Of a stretch of DNA of 64,000 nt, positions 23,694 through 37,516 are shown in pieces (the stretch's first letter is position 1; the number at the start of each line of letters is the position of its first letter). Position numbers and translations under genes: made by a program. The DNA comes from Struthidea cinerea (lineage: Eukaryota > Chordata > Aves > Passeriformes > Corcoracidae). Below the pieces are notes generated by a model. That model searched no databases. It was not told the origin of the DNA and saw nothing but the letters and a program-made list of their open reading frames with translations. The DNA lies in assembly GCA_013397865.1 (NCBI GenBank), contig VZTI01004092.1, forward strand, positions 780,149 to 844,148, given 5' to 3'.

Positions 23694-25939
23694 CAATTAT
23701 TCTTTCCCTTTTTCATTTTTCTATCTTCTTCACATATGTAATACACTGAAAAAAGCCTGAAATTTGTTTTCTCTCAGCTTCTATTTGCATACTGAAACCA
23801 CTTTTTTTTTTTTTTAAGAAACAGTAAATTCTGTAAAATGTTTGTACTGCATAGCAATGAACAGAGAGTGATATTTCAGTTACTGAAAACTTTAAGTCCT
23901 GTTAGAACAATTTAACACCAGTTTCTGGTATGTCAAGGAGATGGTACAGATTTGGTGGGATCAGTGAGGCAGCTTTTGCTCAGAAATTAGGTGGAAAAAA
24001 GTGGTGCTGCTTTACATCAGTTTTTTAAGAATGTATAGCTGCCCTTGCAATTTCTTATCCAATTCTTTACTTATAAAGTGTTTTAAGCAGTTGAGAGAGC
24101 ATAGATATAAAAATATGAATAGCATGGATGTCTTTACCTGTTTCCATTCAGGTTTTCCAGCTAGAGATCTCTACAGAGCAGTACATACTTTTTGCACTTT
24201 GCTTATGTTGTGTTTTATTCTGCATTGATGTCTGTTGTTTTCTATATAATTACATGCAAGTTTTTCTGACATTAGAAACAGACATTACTAAATGCATGAA
24301 ATAATTTAAGATTGAAGTGTGATGTGATAGTCAACACTGAAGTGTGCAAGTTATCATGGTATTAATGTTACCTGATTTTCCCTAGTGCTTTTCCTGCTTT
24401 TGTGAACATAATTGTCCTGTTTGGGTGGGCTCGATTTTAGAGAGCCTTTTCCCATATTCAGCACAAGGCTGAAGGGAATGCTTTCATTCACAGATGAAAA
24501 AGGTCTGTATGCTCTAATGAAAATATCAGGCTAAGGTAAAATATGGAGTGTTTAATGACAAGTGACAGGTTCAATAAAAGCTCCTTCCTTTAGAAGAGCC
24601 CTCTGCTTGTAGCCTCCCTCTCTCAAGGACTGCAACATTTTGGTTTCCGGGAAGTAAAATTTACCCAGGACCACATTTCAGTTTGTTAGTTGTGGAGACC
24701 TGTCTTCTCTCTAGACTCTTAAAGGGCACTGCCTTGTAATAGTTTAAAAAAAATTAAACCTGAGAGAACTGTAGATTTTTAACATTTTTTTTATGCAACC
24801 ATTGTTGGCTTTGGGGTCAGGACACACAAGCACCAATTTCAGATAATTTTGGTCTTGGTGGTTTTGGCTGGAATTAATAATAAGACATTATGAAATGCTT
24901 AAAAATATATGATCTGCATGTTCTTCAGTTGACCGTCTGCAATCCAGTCAAATAAACACACTCCCAAGCACACAGTGCCCTCCTCTCCTCTCTGTCCCTA
25001 ATAGGCCTGTGGTTTCTTTCTTCCTGAGTCCAGTAACAAAATGTTCGTTTATTCACAGAGCTCTGATGATGGAAATTTGGTATTTTGGGGAGTGAGGGAA
25101 GAATGAAAACCATAATGTCTCAATTCTAGTGAGATGGATAAATGGCTTTCCAAATTTGTCTTTTCCTCCTGGGTTCCCTTAAACCACAACTCTCTGGAGA
25201 TGTGAGAGGTTGACTAGTGTCTGGTCTATAAGCAGGATAAAAAAAACAAACGAACTGTTGGGCTGGAGTAGAAAATTTTTGCTTGAAGTAACTAAAGCTT
25301 GGCTATTGTGAAAAATAATTGATATGGTGTTTAGTCCTAGAAAGGTAATGTTTACTGAAACTTCATTATATTTGAATGGATACTTCAAGCTGAAGGAAGT
25401 ATGACACTTTCAGACACTTCATCTGAAAGGAAGTGTGCATGTTTTCTAGTTCTATCACTCTAGCATCTTCCAGAGTTTTTCCGGTCTTTTCAGAATATCT
25501 GGGGTGTGGATTTGTGTACTGTTGAATCTGTGTTGCAGCAGGTAGACATCAATCTCTAATTGCTGCTGACAAACTATATGTCCAGATGATGTGTAAGATA
25601 TAATTGAGTGATTTAATGAGCTACTGTAGAAAGCAAGTAAACTTACTAGTTCTTTTTTTCTTTTTCTACAGCCAAATTTAGATAATTTAATGTATATTCC
25701 TAATCCATTAATTGAAGATGCAAGTATATGCTGTTTGTTTCTTGTGATAGTGTATTCCTTTTATGATATTGGGAAGAAAACTATCCTTTCAGTGGAAAGA
25801 ACTCTACCTTTAACCTAAACAAATATGCAACTTTATGGTCAATAATATTTTTACTGTGATCCAGGCAAAGCTCGATGAAATGGATAGATAGGCAAATACC
25901 TTCTCATCAAATGAACCTTCTAAATTCATTAAATACCAG

Positions 25940-26088
25940 CCACTATGTCCCAAGCCTGCCAAGTGTTTAAGAAGCATTTGGACAATGCCCTTAACAACAT
26001 GCTTTAACTTTTGCCAGCCCTGAATTGGCCAGGAGGTTGGACTGGATGGTTGCTGCAGGTCCCTTCCAGCTGAAATAGTCTGTTCTGG
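25940..26088 (+). mobile_element. CR1 LINE 3' end
   Basis: A 5'-truncated CR1 of a different 3' UTR type from the copy at 16.5 kb. Landmarks are agcatttggacaatgccctt, aacaacatgctttaactttt, cagccctgaattggccagg, gttggactggatgg and caggtcccttccagctgaaa, running into a decayed octamer tail (tagtctgttctg). It is in sense with ERC1 and has no coding remnant. Confidence 0.85.
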
Positions 26089-29000
26089 TTAAGTGTTTGT
26101 TATGAGGCACCACAGCGTGTGCACGCAGTCAGTGTCAACACTGAAAAACCTGAGAACCCAAGTGGAGCCCAGTACCTCTGGTCTTAAATTACTGAAGAAT
26201 TTCCTCTTGACATGCTATGATTGGATCTTGAAGGTGGGGTGGATGAAGTTTTTTCATCTCATCTTTTGACAGTAATAGTATATACCATAATGAAAATTAT
26301 GTTTTGTTCTCTTTTGGCTATTAGTAAAGCAAGATTATGCTTTCCTAACCAATCTCTGAGCTTGCTTTTGGACAGTGAGTACAGAACTTCTGAAGAAATG
26401 GTTAAAGTAAAGCTTTCCAAGATTAAAGTTCAAGATCTCCTCGATAACTTTCTAGGCATCATCACATTTGAAGCAAGTTGGTTATGTTACTTAAATATGT
26501 TCAGTGTTTTCCTGGGATAAGTGACTTTCAAGTGCAGAGTTCCTGGCTAATTCTCTTCCATATAGACCACTGCCATATCAGATTCCAGCCTTGCCTGCCA
26601 GATGAGTGGAGTGTACTGTTCAACATATTGCAGCCCAGGAAACTGTCAGCTGCTCAGTTTCAGCCTGGCAGAAATCTATTCTTTAATGCCATCCTGCATC
26701 TGCAGGATTTTTTCCGGAGAACAGTCTGACATATCAAACATGGATCTGCTCACTGAGCTCAGATGCACCTTTGGGAATTACTCAGGTTGAAATGTTCTTT
26801 TTCTCTCTCTTCCTCTCACACTCCTTTTTAGACATTGATTACATCATGGAGAGGTTTTGGCCTCCCTGTCCCTGGGTGATTCTCTGTGCTGCCCAGCCTT
26901 GGAGGTGTTAGTATTCTTTGGGCCTGACTGGGTGCCATTAGCAGTTACGCAAGTGGCTGTAATTTCAGTTAAGGCTGCATTCAGTTCTAGGTCATCCTCA
27001 TCCTGTCCTCCAGGACAGAGCTCATGGCATCAATCACTGAAAGGATACCAATTCACTTTGCAATTCATTTGTAAAGACATTTTTTAGTGCTTTTTGAAAG
27101 GATGAGTTTTTCTTGTCAGTTACCGAATAGGATGAAACTTAATATTGTTACATGTTCTTGATAGTTAAGCCAAATGTGGCTCTGAGGTAATGTGAATCAG
27201 TGTTTTACTGTCTGTCTCTCAGTGCTATGTAGGACTTTTGTTAGTGAAAATGCAGCAAGTATGAACAAATGCAGGCTCTAAAGAACAAGCATACCTCATA
27301 AAAATCTAAATAGAATAATTGTATGTAAATTTTTCCTCCTATTTTGTTTGGGCAGTGGTAGCCAATAGGTAGCTTTGGGATCAACTTACCCACCACCTCT
27401 TTCTCTCAGAGCTTCTGTGACAGCTGGCTATGCATTACAAAACAGGATATACATATGCAGTAGAGACATCAATATGCATCATGATTCATTAGTGATGTAA
27501 TATTCCAGTAGGAATTTTCATTTCCATCAGCTTTTACAATACATTGCAGAAAATACAGTGTTCCACAAACTTTTCATTCTGTATGTATTTGGAGGGTTGT
27601 GATTTTCAGCACAGTGTATTGCAGTTAGTGTAGATACAGCCACATATTTAACCCTGGCAGATGCTTTGAGAAAAGCTAGGTCTTGTTCTGATCGTGTCAT
27701 AACCCTCTGTCAAGAGAGCTTTTTCTTATCTTATTCCTGGATGTCTGGGAGAAGTTCCAAAAATGATGACCTCTTAGCTACACTTTCTGTGTCACTTAGA
27801 GCGAGGGGAAGTTTCTTGAGGGGAGGTGAGGAGGGATTAATTTGAATTGTAGCCCTTTTTGGGAATTAAAAAAATCATAATCAAGCATTTCTGGATACAC
27901 CTACTTCTACGGCATAAATAATACATGAATGCTGAATAGACACCTCACTTCATACTTCATTATATATGTGTGAAATAGTATAGTAATTATAGACAAGACT
28001 CAGTTATTCTTCATTTGTAATGCTCTCTAACTGAAGAAAGGCTTAGACATTTTCACAGTGTTAGTGCCTTAATCATTTTTATCATTCAGCGACATAGAAA
28101 CAGGACTGAAAAGTTCATTGGGCAATGGGGGAATATTGCACAGTGCTAGAAATCAGGGTATGATATGAAATAGCACTATTGTGACATTATATTTTCGTGT
28201 AAAAATTGCACTGTTGGATTTCCATCCCAGCAAGACAGTAGTGCACATAAAAATGAGCTTCTATCTTACAAAAAGGGTTTCTCCTCTTTTCTCTTTTGAA
28301 ATTATAAAGTACAATGTGGATTTCAGTAAAGGGTGTGAAGATTTACTAACAGATTGCCAGAAAGTAAGCTCAACAAGGTAAGAAGAGCATCTTGACAAAC
28401 AAGAAGCCCTGCAGCATCTGCTCAGGTGAGGTCCTGTTCCTACAGAGATCAGTCCTTTTTATCTCTTATGCTTTTACGTGTGTGCCTGGTGGACTTGGCA
28501 AGACCCTAATTCTCCATTTACTCAAAGGAAGCTCATCGGGACAAGCTTTTTTCATACACATTAAAACTAGAGAGTATTTACCTGGGTCTGTTTCTAATAC
28601 CAGTTTCCAAGTTTTCCTTATAGAAATCTGATACCTATTTCTCCAAACAACTGCATACAAAGTATATGGTAGTAGGGGTGACTATTAAAAAAGTGTAAAT
28701 TTACCTCTTTAATTTCTTAGTTTTCTTGGATTTGTTAGGTTTTGGTGCATTAACATTCCTACAACGTGGGCTGTGAGCCATGAGCAAACTGTGGGGACAG
28801 TCGTGTCTCCAGTTTTATTGAAGCCGTTTTTCTGATGAATATTTGCAAGGTCTAACTAACTTTATTTTTGTTCATGTGTGAAATGTTGCATGCTGAAGCA
28901 CCAACAAAAAATATACACTTTTGAACATGGAAAATGATTTGTCTCAGAAACAGATTTCTCTGTTGCTGTATGAATTGTAGAAAGAAGATGCAGCTTTTTT

Positions 29001-32000
29001 ATCTAAAATAGAGTATCAGAATAAATAAATGACCTTGTTCTTAATTTGATATGGCAGTTCTTATAGAGACAGAATCTGTCATTCTACATAATTCATATTT
29101 ATGACATTAAATCCATAGTTAAGGAATTACCTTCTCTTGTGTCTCACCAGGAGAGAGTGCTCCATTCAGAATGCTTGTTACCATAACATTTAGAGAAAGG
29201 AAGCTTGAAGGGCCCTGACTGTTGAAATGGAGAAGCATTTCCCTGGATAGACAGACACTCAGCCATCTGCTCTCTCAGTTTTCGCTTTATGGTTTAGTTT
29301 AGTTTACCATACATTTATTATGTGCAGGTTAGATTAATTCATTGCTTTCACATCTTTAAAAAAGATGAACCATTTGACTTTGTCTTCTTCTATAAAGTAG
29401 AAATGCACTATGGTTTTGAACAGACAGCTGGAAAAATTTCATGGAAGTCACTATTTACAACTAGCGTTAGGCAATCCCCCAATTATCCCAGTATTTCCTT
29501 TAACTGGAAATTGAGATTTGTAGTGAGAGAAAGCCATCATGTGGCCTGAGAGTTTTTAATAGAGGAAAGAAGACTCCCTACATCCTAACATTTTTGTGTG
29601 ATCCATCAGGAATATTATTCCCCAGACACACTTTCACCCAGTCTTTCCTGCAGAAACATTATGTGTCCGTGGAAGATGAAACCTGCTATTTGTGCTCTTG
29701 GCTTTTTGGCAAAGTCAAGGGTTGGTACCCTTTATGATATGCCAGAAACTAAGTACACTGAGGACTGGACAGCTGAATGTGTGCCAACAACCTTAACCAC
29801 TGGATGTTTTTTGCATAGGCTTTTTTCCCCAAGATTAGTATCTGAGTTCAAACTGCTTTCCTACAAACTGTCAGAGAGATTAATGTATCTGTTGACAACA
29901 TGGTTTGGTTCCTGTGAGGAGGTCTCCCCTGAGAGTAGAAAACATTGAGGGCCAGATTTAAGCAAAACAATAGGAGCACATTGAAGGGGAAGAACAGCTC
30001 TCTTTTCATTTTAGTGTCTTATTTCATGAGCCTTAGAAACGGTAATAAATTTGCATTTTTTTCTTGATTTTTTTTTCTGCCTCTCTCATAAGCTTTTTTT
30101 TTTTACTTGCTGCGTTGAAAGTGGCTTCTAACTCATTTCTCTCCAAGAATAAAAATGCCCAATTGCCATGGCTCATTTCATAGTCTCATTGTTTAATAAA
30201 ATTGCTATTCTGTTTTATTCTTCTTTTGCACAATAGAAAAAGAAAGGGGAGGTGGGGTGATGATGGGGACCTCAGACAATTCAGAACTTATTTTAAAAAA
30301 TAATACACGTGGATTTTTTTTTTTTTTAGTTTTTTACTGTGGGAACAAATGCTCAAGCATTTCCTTAAAAATATTTCCTCTAATTAATTTCAAATAGTAC
30401 TAAACCTAATTAATTTCATTCTAAATCAGTATTTTTCTTTAATCTTGCTTACTAAGCTGCCCAAATTGATGTCACCCTTAAACTACTCTTTTTTCTTTTT
30501 CTGTATAGAAATCAGTCTATTCTGTCTTTAATTAGCACTTTTCCTATTAAATTTTTCTCTTTGGCTAAAATTTACACATTCTTAGACTATATCAGAACAA
30601 CTGCTCTTTCTGTGATGTGAAAATATAAACTGGAATTGAGACTTAGGCTGCAAATTGTGTTCAGAACTGACAGAAGGTTGTAACCTACTAAAAGTCAGCA
30701 CCAGTCCTTTCATCTCCATTTGGTTTGATGTGCACTCAGACCTCAATGCAGGCATGGGGAAAACTTAACTATATTGGTATCACTTAGTCTGTTACTGAGG
30801 ATTAAAGGAGGATGATATTAACATTCTAGAAGATGCCTGTAGTCAGTTAAAATTCATCAACAAACTCACTTCAGAACATTATGTTGGTTTTGTTGCTTGC
30901 CTTTGAATTCTTCCTAAATTTTGATATCATTGGGGTCAGATGATTTTCCAAAGCAAGTAAAGGGCACGAAAAGCAAGGAAATAAAAGCTGAAGGAACACA
31001 GTGTCGAACAACAGGTATCCATGTCCTTCTAGAGCACAACTTGCTTCTCCCTGCCACTCACCCCCCATGTCACCCCCTCATCCTTCTTTTGAGCAACCAC
31101 TGAGTGTTCTTAAGCTATAAACATTTTTTTTGCATTTTAAGTGCATATGTCTTTACGTCCCAATGCTATGAAACAGTTACTGTTTTGTGCTGAGGTGATA
31201 CATCTAGGTAAAAAATGGCAGCTGTAATATTTTCTGTAAATTAGACTAAATTTTTGGTACAATTCTAAATTATGTTTATGGATTTATTCAGGATGTTTAA
31301 ATGAAAGATAACCTATATAACTCCACAGGTATCTCATAACTGGACCCCATGGGTAAAAGGGCAGGTGAAATTCAGCATAAGTATGTATTTATTTATATAC
31401 GTCAGGAGAAACAATCTTAAATACATGTGCACAATGATGGGTTCTGATTAGCTCTGTTACCATAGGAGATCAGTCTCAGAATTAGAATAAATAGTTTTAT
31501 GAAAATGTTATTGGTTAGGAGAACTATTAAGAAGCTGTTTGAGAAGTATGAAACAGCAAACCAGAAGATGCTGCTGTGCCGCTGTGTGCGTCAGCAGTGC
31601 ATTCCCCTCGTGAATAACGTGCAGTGATGCCGACCATCCGCCACAGAAAAGGGTGTGGCAAACGTGGGAAAGGTAAAGGCAAGGAAGAAAATAGTAAACA
31701 TATGGACAGGCTTCTGTTCAAACAGGTAGGAAATAAAATTAAATACTTGAACATGGAAAAGCAATGAGTGAACACAAGAGGCAGGCAGTACTTTTTCCAG
31801 ACTGAAAATAATAAAGGATCATTTTGGAATATTTAGGGCTAAAGGAAAACAAAAACTGTTTTTTTCATTCCTCTGGAATAGTTCAGGCTTTTATAGAAAC
31901 AATTGGAATTTTCATACAAAGAAGTGAGAATCTCTCAGATGTGAACTGTTTCCATTTTCTCATTCTTTTGGGTTTTAAGCCAGTTACTTTTAACGGTGAT

Positions 32001-34400
32001 TTTTATGAATGTTATGATACTAAGTTGCCTGTTTAAAGCTACTGTCAGTGTAATGCTTCAGATACACAAATGAGAAGCTTTTATTTTCAAACACCTTATT
32101 TCAGTATTTTTAAACTCATTATTTTCTGATTATGTTTGTATTTAGCTGTCCAATTTTTTACATTTTCATTATTCTGTTCTCATCAATTGTATCTAATAGG
32201 TTTTCCATACATACAGGTGAATTCACTGCTGCTGCACACCTAAGTCATTCCATTCTTCTTGATCCTTCCTTGCTGAACTTAGAATAAGTTTCTGTTATTG
32301 TATACAAATCATATTTCGTGTCTTCAGATGTATCCTTAAGTGGTACAGCTGATTGTGCACTTACTAGTAAAGATAGTGAGAACAGTTTTGATATTTTAAG
32401 CCAAGCATTTCCCTAAATTAATATGTCTATTTCTGGTTAGTAGCTGAGTCCATGTTGTACCAAGGCAGATCTTTTCCTTGAAATTACCTTCACTTGATGC
32501 ATCTGACTTTCAGGGGTTTTGCAGGTGCATTGGGGTGTTCCTGGATGGTGTGAAAAAACAGTGATAGTTTAATTCTGATGGGAAATTGTTTTAATGGTCT
32601 CTAGTTTGAAGATGTGGAGAAAGGAGGTTGTCTGCATGGAGTGAAATTAAGAATGGGATTTTTTTTAGCTTAAATGAAATGATTAGTGGTTAGCAATAGG
32701 ATCTCTATAGATGTTTGCTTTAAAGGAAGCAGTTCATAGCACAAATACAAAAGCTGCTCTACTATGGTGAACATCAAGAAAGAGGCATCAGAGGCTAAAA
32801 TCAAAAACCAGAGATGATTTCAGGAATTCCCTTCAGAACGGAGAGAGTGGAAGAGATTCAATGGGATCAACTGCTCAGTAAGCATTTTCTCAGTGGTGTT
32901 TTTATCAGTAGCAATTTTTGTCATCTATTCAGCTATGAAAAAGAGGGAAAACAAGAGAAGTGTTATTTTATAGCTGTCCATGCATGCTGCTCTGATGGTC
33001 TTTTTTGCTGAAGGATTGAAAATGAGCGAAGAAAGGTAGGTCTTATGACTGGTGATATATGAGTACAATGATGATGACAGGACTGACATTTACAAAGAGA
33101 GTTCAGGCAAGTAAGGCTGTATCAAGGGAATAACATATGGGTTTGAGCTTTGTGTTAATAGTGCAGTTAGTTAGAACTGCTGCTGGTTTTTTCTGTAATC
33201 CTGTATCAATTTAGGAGCCATGAGTCATAGTACTGATTTATGAGTGAAGAACAAATCTTGTAGCATTTTCTCCAATTAGCCTCTCCAAAAAACACCACAC
33301 GCATCCCCAGAAAAAGGAAGACAAACCAAATAAAGAAAGAAAACCACAAAGCCCCATAACAATTAGAGATACCTATTGCTTTTGCTCACTTCAGATCATT
33401 TTCACAGCTGCATTGTCACCTTTGGGTCCCATTTCAATAGTCCATTCAGTGACCTGCTGTGGTTTGATAGAAACGTTGTCCCTCTAGGTTTTAAAAACTA
33501 CAAATGTGGTAATTTTCAACAGCCGGAGCAAAGTGTTAAAACTGCTGGCACCCTGTGCAGCTGCTAAATGGTAAACCTGGTTGTTAGTATTGGCAAGGTG
33601 CTTGGGTCTGTCTCGGCTGTTGCTGATGAAAAGTGCCTGTACAAGCCCCAGATTCATAACTGATTGCTGTGTTGGGAGCACCAAGCTTACAGCAGCAGGA
33701 AAGAAGTGTCAAAGAGATGGCAGCTATCAGGAAAGGACATTGCCAGTTTCCTACAGGAATAACCACTTCTGCCTTTCTGTTTCTGGGCCTGTGTAATGGT
33801 CTAGAACTGTCCTTTTCTTCTCCTTCTTCCTCTTCTCCTTCAACTAGTCTTGATTAGGATCCTTATTGTTATCTCAGGCCCTGTGTATTTTACTTTGCTC
33901 CTGATGTTGAACAAAAGTGCTGCATGTTCTGGAAATACTTTTTGAAGGTAACGCACCTGGGTGGTCAGATGTAAAATATCTTGAAAGAAAAAAATGTGAA
34001 TGGCTGGAGTTATAAACACATTTTTGTATACAATTTAGCAATTGTCAGGCAATAATAGCAATATGCACGAGTTTTATTAAGGCTTTTATGTGTATCTGAG
34101 AAAAAGACAATGTGAAAAATTAAGTCTTTATTTTCATTAAGTTTTCACTAAGTTTTTTTTCCCTCCCATTTCACTTTCCTTTCATTTAAATTAGATCCAT
34201 TGATAGTAATATGTATCTATCTGGTTATTGTCTGTTGCACTCTGTCACTAGAGTTGATACATTTCTTTCCCAACTTTCATGGGTTTGGGTGGGTTTTCTC
34301 CCATTTACATATATTTTAGTGTGCATCCTTCCCATGTATAGAAGAGCACATATTTTTGGTGGCAGCATCATTTGTGGTCCTGCATCACTCTTGAGTATTT

Positions 34401-34452
34401 TCAAGGGACAGTATAGTTGAAACTATATTCAAGGGACAGTGTAGTTGAAACA
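34401..34452 (+). repeat. Two-copy tandem duplication, 28-bp unit
   Basis: tcaagggacagtatagttga at 34401 recurs as tcaagggacagtgtagttga at 34429, offset by 28 bp, with one mismatch across the shared 23 bases. A local slippage duplication in the intron. Confidence 0.92.
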
Positions 34453-37400
34453 CCATTCCATTTTCTACTTTTCTATTTAAAAAGAAAATTTCACTGGCCA
34501 TTTCTCATAATCTGTTGGCTTCCATACGTTTTTTTTTCCACCATGCTAATTTTAATGGGCTGGTTATATTAAATCTATCATGCCTAGAAATAATATTTAT
34601 CCATTTTTTCTTTTTACTGCAAATATATTTTTGTTCTTTCTGCAACTGATGATCCACTAGTGCACACATACTCTGGATGGACACATATTCTCTTTTTCCG
34701 TTTCAGTATTCTCAGAAGAATGTACTCATCACCTTCTACTGTTACTCATGTTTTCAATACAGCATATGCGGTGCTGTGGCCAGCTTTGGTTGCACTTCCC
34801 TCTCAACTCCTACTGGAATTAAATTCTTCTACTGCAGTCCTTCTCCTTTTGTCTCCTGTAGTTATTTTTCTGTATTTATGTAACTTGTCAGGCTTGAATT
34901 CCAATCCATGTGTCTTACTTGGCAGATACAATCCTCCAGATGCTGACATATGTTGTTCTAATGACATAATCATTGTGTATCTCAGGTCTGATGTCCAAAG
35001 ATGAAGAAATGTTGATCAAGGAGCTCCTGTTTGGCAGTTTGTGCCTCGTAGCTCTCAGACTGTTCCCTTCATTCAGCAGCTCCTGATAATTATGTATGCT
35101 GTTGCTGTGCTTACAAAAAAGCCCTCTTCATCTTGCTCTCTGAGAAACAGGAACGTCACATAAACCTAATACTTGGATATACTCAGCTTCTGCCTAGCAG
35201 CCAGAGATTTATTCCCCTGTCACAGATAACCCCCAATACACTAGTTTTTTAATTTTACCAGTTGAGAGCACCGAGACAGCTGTATGCAGCCAGCATTAGC
35301 ATCCGTGGTTGTTGTAACTGCACTGCTTGTTCCTGCCCAGCAATGTATATAGTAGCAGCCCTTTACGTGGTCATTTGCCTCTGTTACTTTATTTTCATAG
35401 TCTTCAGTGTTGGATCTGTGTTTATTTGGGGTTTATGCTACATCTTGGTACCAAGCTATACACTACCCTAAAGGTATTTCCTTCTTCAGGAGTTTATAAA
35501 CTCTTCTTTCATTCCACTTTTCAAGCAAATATGTTTTTGGAGGTTTGGGGTTTTTTTATATTGCCATTTTCTTCAGGAAATGGTAATGAATTAAACGATT
35601 TTCTGTGGACATCTGTTGCTTTGGATGAGTTGCACAAGGACCCCAAACACTCTTTTTGAGCTAAATTCCGTCGTAACTACCATTTGGGTTTTGTTACCAT
35701 GGTGTTCTGGCCTTCAGCATTTACCCGATGTATATTCTTGAAAACCCCAAAAGTCAAAGTATTGTCTCATCAGTGTAAGCGATACTTCTGCATTTATGAG
35801 TGACCATTTTGTGTGCTTTTCTTGTTCAGAGACTTGAAGTGGTTGATCAGCATGTGGAACCGAATGAAGGAGATCCACCATGCTCACCTGAGCTTTAAGG
35901 CCCTATGACTGTTGGCTCCTGAAATCAAATGAAACTGTAATACCACCTTTTGGTACCACCACCTTACATATTCCCTTAAAGCTTCAGGACCTTCTTAGGA
36001 AAATAAGCAGGTTTTTACAGGTATTTTTCAGAGAAAAGCAGACATTATTTAACTAACTGATTTATTTTCACCAATTGTCCTCTTCTGAAGAGTAGGTATT
36101 TGGCGTAGCATCTTGTCTTCTGGGTTCAGTAGTTCAACCAATACCGTAGAAACCTACCTTCAATAATTTTGTGGCTCTTTTGGTAGATTCCTGAGATCGC
36201 AAACCAGAAGTCCTCGGTAATGGGCTGTCTATAAGGAGAACCAATTTTTCCTCTTCATATTTGGTACTGGTTATGGCCAAAAAGAGGAAGCAAGGGAACT
36301 TTATGGAAGATTTTGAAAAGTCTTTGAAGAAGATTTCAGTTTTTCATATTAATTAACCAGCCTGCACTTTAGAGTTACAGTTAATCAGGCCCTCATATTT
36401 TTTACTGGGAAAAAATCTTAACATTTGTACATGGCTTGTCTCCAAATGTTGGTGAAGAATTTGCTGTCTCAAGAACTAAATGACTGGATCCATGAGGAAG
36501 CTTTAAGTAGCACTAGAGGCAGCTGACAGTCCTGAGTTCCCAGGTTCCACTTACCCAGTGGAAGGTCAGTTCACAAAGGAGGGTTTTTCTTCCTAGGGAG
36601 GGTTTTATTCCATCTAGAATGGACTGAGGGTCATGATCATTAAGTTCTTTCTCTAGGTCATGGCTTCTTGAGGAAATACAGGATAAGAAAAAGCAATAGT
36701 TCACAAGAATAAGGGCTTGTAATGATGGTATGATTGCACTGTTTAAGAAGTAATTGATTCCTAGTGCAAAATGCTTCCAGTATCGTGTTCTTCCCATCTG
36801 ATCTGTGAAAGTGCACAGGTAAAACGTGCTACTGCATTATTTACAGGGCTATATGACAAAAATCTTTTCCTACCTAGGTGGTTGTCTAGTCCTAGAAATA
36901 CTTTTAACAGTTAAAAAGAATCATTTCATTGCCTTCTCAAACTAACTAATCTTTCCCAAGAGCTGACTAGAGAAATCCACCTTAATTCCAAGAGTGAAAT
37001 TAGGCCATAAAGATCTCTGTGAGTGTAGTTCAAGACACGGTTATGAAGTTTGCCAGGATACCTCAGATTTAATTGAACCTAAATGCCTTGGTGAACACAT
37101 GTATCCTATTTCATGCACTTCCATAAAACTTCATGGCAGATTACACATCACATGAATGCAGGATAGATTAAATTGGTACATCACTTGGCCATCCCACCAC
37201 TTCCTTCCTGAAGTGAAAGGAAAAGCCCAGAAATGTGCGTCAGTCACACCTCCTTTTCCTTTCAGGCTTTCAGACAGGCATGTATGGAATTAGTTTTGCA
37301 TGCGCATCAGCAGCTGGATCACAGCATAGGTAGCAAAAATTTTTATTGTGCCTGAACTCTTGGCACTCCCACAGTGTCGAATGGGTTTTTCATTTTCTGT

Positions 37401-37501
37401 GTGCTGCCACCAGTGAGCATAAAGGCAGAGCTGTCTCCTCTATCCCAGTCTAATTCCATCTCTGCTGTGCAGTATCGTGCACATGGGATGCAGGAAGATA
37501 T

Positions 37502-37516
37502 GGGAGGGAGGGAGGG
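37502..37516 (+). repeat. GGGAGGGAGGGAGGG tract, sense-strand G-quadruplex motif
   Basis: Four GGG runs with single-A loops on the ERC1 sense strand, so the pre-mRNA carries it. It satisfies the strict G-quadruplex pattern. It lies about 3.0 kb upstream of cassette exon B. Any effect on splicing is speculative. Confidence 0.85.

Noticed and set aside
29598..29948. 116-codon + strand frame with a fairly protein-like composition
   Set aside because: No similarity I can name and no splice or promoter context. A length of 116 codons is not exceptional in 64 kb read in six frames.
31624..31680. Short frame starting MPTIRHRKGCGKRGKG, considered as a ribosomal-protein retrocopy
   Set aside because: The basic start is suggestive only by composition. 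The following residues do not match a ribosomal protein I know, and there is no poly-A tail or extended similarity.
34660..35659. Cluster of overlapping + strand open frames, considered as a hidden gene
   Set aside because: The frames overlap in different phases, are rich in Ser, Leu, Cys and Tyr from T-rich DNA, and carry no motif or splice pattern linking them.
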